From Sapria himalayana (lineage: Eukaryota; Streptophyta; Magnoliopsida; Malpighiales; Rafflesiaceae), in the NCBI GenBank assembly GCA_029783825.1, contig JAREIK010002467.1:243043-307042 (forward strand): a stretch of 64,000 nucleotides of DNA, read 5' to 3'. The number at the start of each line of letters is the position of its first letter. Within the stretch, counting starts at the first letter, position 1. Positions 51,801-62,061 of the stretch are shown one piece after another. Below the pieces are notes generated by a model, which had not been told where the DNA came from, ran no database searches, and saw nothing but the letters and a program-made list of their open reading frames with translations. The translations under genes and the position numbers were made by a program.

Positions 51801-52775
51801 TTAAAATGGCCTCTAGATGTGAATGTTGCTTTGCAGAAGAAGAATCAATAGATCATCTACTCTGAAGTGGAAGAATCGATGCAGCAGTCTGGAGGGATTT
51901 AGGAGACCTTATACAAATAAGTAAAAAAGAGGATAGAATAATTGATAGAATTAAGAATTGGGAGAATAAAAACTCTAGTAGTCATATCAAAAATTGGCTT
52001 ACTCAGAATATACCTCATATAGTAATATGGTGCCTATGGAAAGCTCGTAATAAGAGTAAATTTGAGGGTATAAGAATGAATTCAAATGAAATTAAAAAAG
52101 ATATAATTAAAGAAATCAGGAATATATCTAGTATAAACCCTATAAAAGTTGATGGTTTTTGTTTAAATAAGGTAGCTGGAATGATCTGGGGCCTCGCTAT
52201 TACAAATACTAAACAGGGATGGGTAAATAGTATAAGTTGGAATAGGCCTCCGGAAGGTAAAATATCACTAAACTCGGATGGTAGCTTCAATAGGGACACT
52301 GGTATAGTAGGTGGAGGGGGGGGGGGGGGGGTAATAAGGGACTCAAACGGGAATGTGATAAAAGCATTTACATCGGCTACTGAAGCATCCTCAGCTCTAC
52401 ACTCGGAGATTAAAGCTTTGAATATAGGATTAAATGTTTGTAAAAAGTTAGATTTAGAAAATATACAAATTCAAGTAGATTCCATGCTTTTTGGTAGATT
52501 TAGTAAGTGGAAAAATAACTCTCTGGAGGTATGAAGAAGAAATGGAAATAATTTTGAACCTCATTAAAGTGCTTAATGCATCAATCTTACATATATATAT
52601 AGAACCCAATAGTTTGGCGGATAGCCTTACAAGATTAGGTTCGATAAGAGGAGAACATGAATTTGATGAGGTTTCGATGCTACAAAAACTAAAAGGAATA
52701 GCAAGATTAGATAGGAAGGCCTTCCCTTATTTAAGATTTAGGAAGGGTAGTATTAACAGAAAAAATAAAATATGA
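48846..52775 (+). pseudogene. LINE ORF2: endonuclease, reverse transcriptase, zf-RVT and RNase H, pseudogene
   Basis: ATG at 48846 (MDRCLYWNIRWVANNPS) is equivalent to 26880 of the other copy. One frame runs to 51119, broken by TAG 48966, TAG 49572, TGA 50199 and TAG 50745. Loss of one GAAG of a duplicated GAAGGAAGG then shifts the frame at about 51112. The next frame has TAA 51509, TAG 51544 and TGA 51863. A further shift near 52490 lies inside RNase H. Endonuclease residues are damaged: NIRG is NIRW, the conserved Glu of AEPM is Lys, and GGDFN is KGDFN. The YADD box (50883-50894), zf-RVT (about 51806-51863) and RNase H features DGSF, HSEIKAL and HIYIEPNSLADSL (Arg-Glu lost) are recognisable. 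It cannot mobilise. Confidence 0.93.
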
Positions 52776-53692
52776 GAATTATAAGAATATAAGCTATTAA
52801 CTGTTATGGTATTGTGGTAGCTTCTGTGTAGGGGAATTTCAGTCTCTGTAGGTTAATAGGTATGAACATTATGGAGGCGAAGGTAATAGGGTAAGGTAAT
52901 ATATTGGTTGTTAGCATATTTTACTATGATTTCTTTTTTCTTAGGAGCGAAGTTCCTTGTATAAATAACCAAAAAATCCAGCAGCTGCTGGAATTTTGGA
53001 ATCTTAGAGCATGTAATGTTTTGTTATTAATGGTTTACAGTTTGTTTTAATGTATAAGTTAAGTGGTTATGTGTGAATGTTGTAAAATGTCATGTGTTAA
53101 TTTATGGTAGTTTATAGTTTATTTTGACTTGTAAGTGTCTAGAATAGGAAACTAGTCTGGAAGCTGTCCAAAGCTGGAATAATCAGCTTATGATTTTAAA
53201 GGGGCACCGATGTAAGTAGAAATGGAGACAAGATAAAGTGCATCAGGATCAAAGAGCAAAGGATAACATCAAAGACAGGATGCAAGTGCAGCCATAATGT
53301 AAACTAGACGAATGTAGAGTATGTATACATGTCCCCTTCTTTTGCAGGAAATCAGTAAAGTCTATACAAAATAAGCATAAACAGGGAGTCTAAGAGGGCA
53401 GAAACTTATGGAAACATCACGTAGAAGTAGGAGCTCAATCGGATGCTAAAGAATATATCAAGGAATGATAAAGCTATACGCAAGAAATTTAAAGCTAACC
53501 TCAAATAAGTGCATTCATTGCAAATTATTCTTTAGGATAGATGATTAGCTATTTTAATTTTAATTTTAATTCTAAGTTTAATGTTAAAGATTAAGGTTGT
53601 AAGTGGGGAATTGGTAGATTTTAGTTTGTAAAAATGGTATTCCTCCGCCAAAAGAGAGGGCTAATATTAATAAACTCCTTTTTTAAAAAAAA
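52776..53692 (+). other. LINE 3' UTR and tail
   Basis: Non-coding region aligned throughout with the 3' UTR of the other LINE. It includes CAGCAGCTGCTGG (about 52980), repeated short TTTTAA/TTTTAATT motifs near 53550, and the conserved end GGTATTCCTCCGCC plus AAAAGAGAGGG at 53637-53668. The A-rich end runs straight into GATA. Confidence 0.85.
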
Positions 53693-53804
53693 GATAGATA
53701 TTTAGAAAGAAATAAAGATAGATAGAATGATAGATAGAAATACAGATAGATAGATGGTTATATAAATAGATAGATTGGTATATAAATAGATAGATATATA
53801 AACA

Positions 53805-53844
<40 letters not shown>

Positions 53845-54654
53845 TATATTTATTTATTTATTTATATAGATAAATAGATAGAAATATAGATAGATAGATA
53901 GATAGATAGATAGACACATAGATAAATAGATAGATAGATAAACAAATAGATAGATAGATTGATAGACAGGGAGATAGATAGATAGATAGGTAGATAGACA
54001 AATATATACATAGATAGATAGATATAAATATTGATAGATAGATTGATAGATTAATTAATAGATAGATTAAAAGATGGATTGATAGATAGATTAATAGATA
54101 GATTTAAAGATAGATGTTGATAGATTGATAGATAGATTGATAGATAAAAAGATAGATTGATTTATAAATAGATAGACATATAGATAGCCAGATTGATAGA
54201 CAAATTAATAAACATATTATTAGAGAATAGATAGAAAGATTATTAGATAATTAAATAGAAAGATAGATAGACAAATAGATAAATAGAAAGATAGATAAAC
54301 AGATAGACATATTGTTAGACAAATAGATATATAGAAAGAAAGAAAGATAGATAGATAAGTAGATAGACTAAAAGATATATAAATAGATATATAGACAGAT
54401 AGATAGTTAGTTAGTTAGACAGATAAATAGACAAATAGATAGATTTATTAAGATAAAGATAGATATATAAACAAATAGATAGACAAATAGAAAGACATAT
54501 AGATAGACATTAATAAATATATTGATTGAAAGATAAATATGTAGATTTATTAAAAGATTAATAGTTAGATTGATAGACAGTTAAAGAGATAGATAGATAG
54601 ACTGATAGATAAAGAGATATATAGATTTATAGATATATAATTATATAGATAGAT

Positions 54655-54700
<46 letters not shown>

Positions 54701-56557
54701 TACTAATTATACACATTAAAGCATAGTTAGTTAGATAAATAGGCAGATATATAAATAGATAGATACATAAATAGACAAATAATAGAAAGATAGTTACATA
54801 AATAGATAGACAGAAAAAAAGATATATAGATAGATATATAGATAGTTTGATAGATAGAAATATTAAGAGACAGATTTATTGATATATTGAAAGATATATT
54901 TATAGTCATAATGATAGATAGATTGATAGATAGATTGATAGACAGATTGATAGACAGATTGATAGATAGATTTAGAGATATATTTATAGACACATTAATA
55001 GGCAAATTAAAAGATAGATTGATAAAAAGATTGATATATAGATAGATAGGAAGATAATAGATATATTTATAGATGGATAGATAGACATATAGAGAAAAAA
55101 TAGTTAGATAAATAGACAGACAGATAAATTGATTATTATACTAATAGATAGAAAAATTATTATATAGATAGATAGAAGATAGATTGATAGATATTAGGAT
55201 AGATAGATATATAGACAGACATATAGTTAGATAGATATATAGACAAATAGATAGATAGATTCATAGAGAGATAGATATATAGATATATAGATAGATAGAT
55301 ACATCGATAGATAGATAGATAGATAGACATATATATAGATAGATAGACATATAGCTAGAAAGAAAAATAGATTGATTGATTGACAAATAAATAGACAAAT
55401 AGATAGATAGATAGATAGATAGACAAATAGATAAATAGATAGCTAGAAAGATATAAAGACTTATAGATATACATATTGATAGAAAAAAAGATAGATAGAT
55501 AGATAGACACATTGATAGAGAAGCTCATAGATAGATAGATATATAGATAGATTCATAGATAAATTGATCACCATATTTTTAGACATAGAGATAGATAGAT
55601 TGATAGACAAATTATTTGATAGATTGATAAATTGATTGATAGACACATTGTTAGAGAAATTGATAGAAAAATTGATAGATAGATTGATATTCAGATTAAT
55701 AAAAAGATTGATAGACAAATAGATAGATATATTATTAGATACATAGAAAGAAAATAAATAGATAAATTTATAGACAGTTAGATAGACAAATAGATACACA
55801 GATAGATAGATAGATAGTTAGTTAGTTAAACAGAATGATAGAAAAATAAATAAATAAATAGATCGTTAGATAAGTAGATACACAAATATAAAGATAGATA
55901 GATAGATAGACATATATACATATAGATAGATAATTAGGCAAATAGAAAGACAGATAGATAGCCAGATAAATAGACAAATATATATACCGTTAGATAGACA
56001 TATAGATAAATAAATAAATAGATATGCATAAAGAGAGATAGATAAATAAATAGATTATTAGATTGATATTTTATAGTTGGATATATTGATAAATAAGCAT
56101 ATATATAGACAGAGACAAATAGAGATAGATATATAGATAGATAAATTGAAAAACAAATTGATACACCTATTGATAGATAGAAAGATAAACATATAGATAG
56201 GCAGATAAATCTACGTTATGAAAAGACATATAGATAGATAGATTGAATGATAGAATGATAATAGATAGAAAGATAAACATATATATGATATATAAATAGA
56301 CAAATAGATAGCTTGGTAAATAGAAAGATAGATAGAGAGATAGTTAGACAATTAGATAAATACTTATATAGACAAATAGATAGATAAACAAATATATATA
56401 TTTATAGATAAATAGATAGATAGAAAGATAGATAGATTGATTGGTATATTGATACACAAATAGATAGATAGATATATAGATAAAGAGATAGATAATAGAT
56501 TAATTGATAGATAGATATATAAAATATACATATATAAATAGATAGATAGAAAGATTG

Positions 56558-56598
<41 letters not shown>

Positions 56599-58310
56599 TA
56601 GATAGTTAGTTAGTTAGTTGGATAGATAGATAGATAAACAAATTTATAGGCAGATAGATAGACATAAAGATCAATAAATTATTAGACTGATAGATTCACA
56701 GATAGATAGACATATAGGTAGGCATATAGATTGATAGATAAATAAAATGATATATATATATATATATATACACACAAATTGAAAGATAGATAGAAAAATT
56801 TAAAAACAAATAGATATACTAATAGATAGATAGAAAGATAGATTGATTGATTGATAAATAGATAGATATAGACACATAGATAAACATATTTATAGATATA
56901 TTGATAGAAATTTTGATACAGAGATTGATAGACTGATTTATAGACAAATTGATAGATAGATTGTTATGTAGATTGATAGATAGATAGATAGATAGATAGA
57001 GAGATAGATATATAGATTAATAGATTGATTGATAGAAAGTTAGATAGAAAGATAGATAGATAGACAGATCGATATAGAGATTGATAGATATTTAGATATA
57101 AATATAAATATATATATATATATAGATAGATAGTTATAAAAATAGATAGATAGACATATAGATTATCTGATAGATAGAAAGATTGATAAAGAGATTGATA
57201 TATAGTTTTATAGAGAGATTGATAGATATATTGATAAATAGATAGATAGACATATTGATAGACAGATAGATAGTGATATAGATATAAAGATAGATAAAAA
57301 GATATTAAGAAATATACATAGATTTTTAAACTGATATATAGAAAAATAATTAGATTGAGAGATAGATAGATAGACATTAAACTCATTAGATAGACAGATA
57401 GATAAATTGATATATTGATAGATAGATTGATAGACATATTGAAAGAAAGATTATTAGTTAGTTTGTTAGATAGATTATTAGATAGATTGATAGACATAAT
57501 GATAGATAGTTTGATAGACAGATAGATGGACATATATATAGATAGAATTTTTGATAGACATTTAGATAGATAGATAGATCGATAGATTATTAGTGAGATA
57601 TATAAAATGATTATTAGATAGAGATATAGATATATTAATAAACATTAGAATAGATAGATAGTTAGACAGATGATAGATAGACTGATATATAGATATATAG
57701 ATAGATATATAGTTAGATAATCCAATAGAGACATATATATAAACAAATAGATAGATAGATAGATAGATAGATAGTTACACAGACAGATTGATAGACCGAA
57801 TTATGTAAAGATATATAGATAAGCAGAGAGACAAATAGATAGATTGATAGATTGATAGATATATAATCTGATTATTAGACATATTAATAGATAGTTTTAC
57901 AGATAAATTGATTGATAAATTGATAAATAAATTGATTGATAAATTGATGGATGGTTTAATAGATATATTATTATATAGAAAGATTAATAGAGAGATAGAT
58001 AAACAAATGGATAGATAGATAGTTTTTTTGAAAGAAAGATAGACAGATAAATAGATAAACATATAGTTAGACAAATATATAGATAGATAAATAGACACAT
58101 AGATAGATAGATAGATAGATAGACAAATATAAAGAGAGATAGTTAATCAAATAGATAAATAGATAGATCATTATATAAATAGATAGATAGTTAGATTGAC
58201 ATCAAGATAGATAGGTTAATAAATAGATAGATTGATAGATAAACAAATATATAGACAGAGAGATAAATATATAGAAACATAGATAGATAGATTGATTGAT
58301 TGAAAAATAA
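53693..58310 (-). repeat. Degenerate (GATA)n satellite, block H (GATA on + strand)
   Basis: Array immediately downstream of the LINE tail, with many GATTGATAGAC variants and (TA)n tracts at 53809-53840, 54658-54697 and 56564-56595. It ends in a direct polarity switch at about 58308-58314. No gene was seen. Confidence 0.96.
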
Positions 58311-59125
58311 ATGTATATCTATCTATTTATCTAACTATATATTTATTTATTTAAGAATCTATCAATCTAACTATCTATGCATATATCTATTTATCTATTT
58401 TTCTATATATATATATATATAGATATGTCTATATATCTTTCTATCTATCTATGTGTCAATCTATTTATCTCTCTATCTTTCTATCTTTATATCTATTTGA
58501 CTATTTATCTATCTATCATTATGTCAATCTTTTTATTAATCTATCTGTCTAACTATATGACTATCTATTTGCATCTCTTTATATCTATTTAAGTGTCTAT
58601 CTATATATAAATCTATTTATCTATTTGTTTATCTATATATATATTAATCTATCTATCTATCTATCTAAAATATCTATCTATTTGTCTATATATCTTTCTT
58701 TCTATCTATTTATCTATATATCTATTTATATATCTTTCTATTTATCTATCTTTCTATTTTTATGTTTATCTTTTTATTTATTAATCTTTCTATCTACTTG
58801 CCTATAAATCTCTCTATCAATTTGTATGTTAATCTGTCTATAAATCTATCTATCAATCTATCTTTCAATCTGTCTATCAATTGGTCTATTAATCTTTCTA
58901 TCAATTTGTCTATCGATCTAACTATATATCTATTTATCTATGTGTCTATCTATCTATCTATCTATCTATCTATATTTCTATCTATCTACCTATCTATCTG
59001 TCTATATCTCTATCTATCTACCTATCTATCTGTTTATCTATCTATCTATCTACCTGTCTATCTATCTATTTATCTATATATTTGTCTATCTATCTATCTA
59101 TATATATATATTTTTATATCTAAAT
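58311..59125 (+). repeat. Degenerate (TCTA)n satellite, block I (TCTA on + strand)
   Basis: An 815-bp segment with TCTA on the + strand, bounded on both sides by GATA-polarity DNA with no unique sequence at either junction. This is the signature expected of a small inversion. Confidence 0.95.
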
Positions 59126-59643
59126 ATATAGATAGATAGAGAGATAGACAGATAGATAAATAGATAGATAGCTAGATACATTGATTTATAGACATATACA
59201 TAGATAGATAGGTAAATAGATAGATATAAGATAGATAGAAAGACAGATAAATAAAGATTGTTAGACAAAAAGAGAAGTAGATATATAGATAGAAAGATAG
59301 ATACATAAATAGATAGAAAGATAGAATTATAGATATATTGATAGATAGATTGATTTATAGATTGACATATACATTGATAGAAATATTGATAGATAGCTTG
59401 TTAGATAAATTGATTGAAAGATTTATATACAAATTAATAGATAGGAAGATAGATAGATAGATAGATAGATAGATATACAAATTAATAGAAAAATTGATAG
59501 AAAGATAGATAATTTGATAGATAAAACAACAGATTAACAGAACATAGACAAGTAGATAGACATATAGATAGATAGATAGATAGGTAGGTAGGTAGGTAGA
59601 TTTATAAATAAATAGATAGATAGATAGATAAAGAGATAGATAG
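59126..59643 (-). repeat. Degenerate (GATA)n satellite, block J (GATA on + strand)
   Basis: A 518-bp GATA-polarity segment ending at a short hairpin. TAGATAAAGAGA on the left and TCTCTTTATCTA on the right flank the switch at about 59643. Includes a (GTAG)n patch near 59581-59600. Confidence 0.95.
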
Positions 59644-60074
59644 TTGTCTCTTTATCTATTTGTCTATTTTTATATTTGTGTCTGTCAATCTAAATGTCTA
59701 TCTATATATATTAATTAATCTGTATATCTATTTGTCTATCTTTATTTATCTCTCTGTCTATCCTTATATATGTCTCTCTGTCTATCTATCTATATATCTA
59801 TCTGTGTCTATTAGCTTATCTAAATGTATATCTATCTGTATATCTATCTTTCTATCAATCAAAATATCAATATGTCTATCTATTTTTCTACATGCCTATC
59901 TATCTTTCTTTCTATCTATATATTTATCTATCTTTATATCTATCTAATGTCTATCTATCTATATATCTAATGTATATCTATCTATCTATCTTCTATTTAT
60001 CAATTTGTTTATATATCTTTCTAGCAATAAGTCTATCTATCTATCTTTATATATATATATATATATATAGTTTC

Positions 60075-60420
60075 TATCTATCTGTATATCTATCTGTTTC
60101 AACTATTGGTCTATTTATCTATATATCAATCTATATATCTCTGTCTATCAATTGATAAATCTATATATCAATATGATTAGTCTATTATCTGTCTATATAT
60201 TCTATTTATCTTTTTATCTGTCTATCTTATATATTATCTATCCATCTATCTATTTATCAATCTATCTATCTTTTGTCTATATTTCTATCTATATATGTGT
60301 CAATCTATCTGTATATCTACTGTTTCAACTATTGGTCTATTTATCTATATATATATCTATAGTATCTCTGTCTATCAATTGATCAATCTATCAATATATA
60401 TGATTAGTCTATTTATCTGA
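60075..60420 (+). repeat. 227-bp tandem duplication
   Basis: GTTTCAACTATTGGTCTATT followed by CTCTGTCTATCAATTGAT and ATATGATTAGTCTAT occurs at 60095 and 60322. The rare GTTTCAACTATTGG string makes the duplication unmistakable against the TCTA background. Confidence 0.85.
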
Positions 60421-61602
60421 CTATATATCTATTTGTCTTTTTATCTGTCTATCTATATTAGTATATATCTGTCCATCTATCTATTTATCAATCTGTGTAT
60501 CCTTTTCTCTATTAATCTGTCTATCAACTGTTTATCAATTTGTATATAATTTATCTATCAATCTGTATATAAATCAATCGATATATGTTTCTATCTATGT
60601 TTCTATCTATGTATCAATCCATATATCTATCTGTCTGTCTGTCTAACTATCTAATATCTATCTATCTACCTTTTTGTCTATCTATCTATTTGTTAATCTA
60701 TCTTCTTTCTCTTTCTTTTTTGTATATCTATTTGTCAATCTATATGACAATCTATCTGTCTATCAATTTATCTATCTGCCAATTGATTTATCTATATATC
60801 TGTCTATCAAACTATAATTTATATCTCAATCTATCTGTCTATCTATTTGTCTGATAATCAATCTATAAATCTATCTATCAATTTGTGTATCAATCTGTAT
60901 CAATATATATCTATCAATCAATTTATCAATCAATTCTAACTATCTATCAATCAAACAATCTTTCTTTTATTTATATGTCTATCTATCTAGCTATTTGTAT
61001 ATCTACTTTCTATCTAATATCAATTTATTTATCTATATATCTATATCTATCTATCTATCTACCAATATAATCTTTTTATCTGTCTATCTTTATTATATTT
61101 CTGTCTATCTATCTATCTATGAATCATTCTTATCTATCAGTCTATCAAACTATCAATAAATTTGTATATCAACTTCTCTATTAATATGTCATTCAAGCTA
61201 TCTATCAATTTGTCTATCAATATGTCTATCAATCAAAATATAATTCTATCAATCAATCAATCTCTATATCTGTCTATATATATGTTATCTATCTATCTAT
61301 CTATCTATGTGTCTATCTATCTATCTATATATCTATTGTTTGTCTATCCATCTATATTTCTATCTGTCTATCTATCAATAATCTATCTGTCTATCTATTT
61401 ATAAATCTATTTGTCTATCTATGTGTCTAGTATTTACCTATCTATCTTTTATCTATCGTTCTATCTATCAGTATGTTTGTCTATCTGTCATATGTTCTAG
61501 CTATCTGTATGTCTGCCTAACTCTATATCTGCCTGACTATATCTGCCTGATTGTCACTCTGTTTGAATATATATATATATATATATATCTATTTGTGTTT
61601 GT

Positions 61603-61644
<42 letters not shown>

Positions 61645-62007
61645 ACCTATCTATCTATCTATCTATATATCTATATACCTATTTATCTATATATCTATCT
61701 TTCTATCGATCGATCAATCTATCTATATGTCTATCTATCTTTCTAACTATTAGTATATGAATCTATAGATGTTATCTATCTATTTGTCTATCTATTATCA
61801 AATCAATATTCACTTGTCTATAAATATGTATATCAAGCTATCTATCAATCTATTTATCAATATGTTTATCAATCTGACTATCAATCAATATATATATCTC
61901 TCTAACCATTGTATTATATAATCTATCTTCTAGTTATCTATCTGTCTATTAATATATCTATCAATTAATCTATCTTCAATCGTTATCTATCTGTCTATCT
62001 ATCTGTC

Positions 62008-62008
<1 letters not shown>

Positions 62009-62059
<51 letters not shown>
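62009..62059. repeat. (TA)n dinucleotide tract, about 51 bp
   Basis: TA repeats with one phase break at about 62030, inside TCTA block K. Long AT runs like this can extrude cruciforms; here it is probably a by-product of TATC/TATA slippage. Confidence 0.9.

Positions 62060-62061
<2 letters not shown>

Larger units (their letters stand above)
48451..53692 (+). mobile_element. Plant L1-type LINE, 5'-truncated, inactive (LINE-2 of this window)
   Basis: A 5.24-kb plus-strand copy closely similar to the minus-strand LINE at 21985-28331. It starts at GAAGAGGAACAAGAAAATT, which corresponds to position ~27273 of that copy, so the 5' UTR and most of ORF1 are missing. This is the usual 5' truncation of incomplete target-primed reverse transcription. 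It contains an ORF1 tail, ORF2 with all four domains, the 3' UTR and an A-rich tail (TTTTTTAAAAAAAA) directly followed by GATA units. Any target-site duplication would be hidden in the GATA repeats. Confidence 0.95.
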
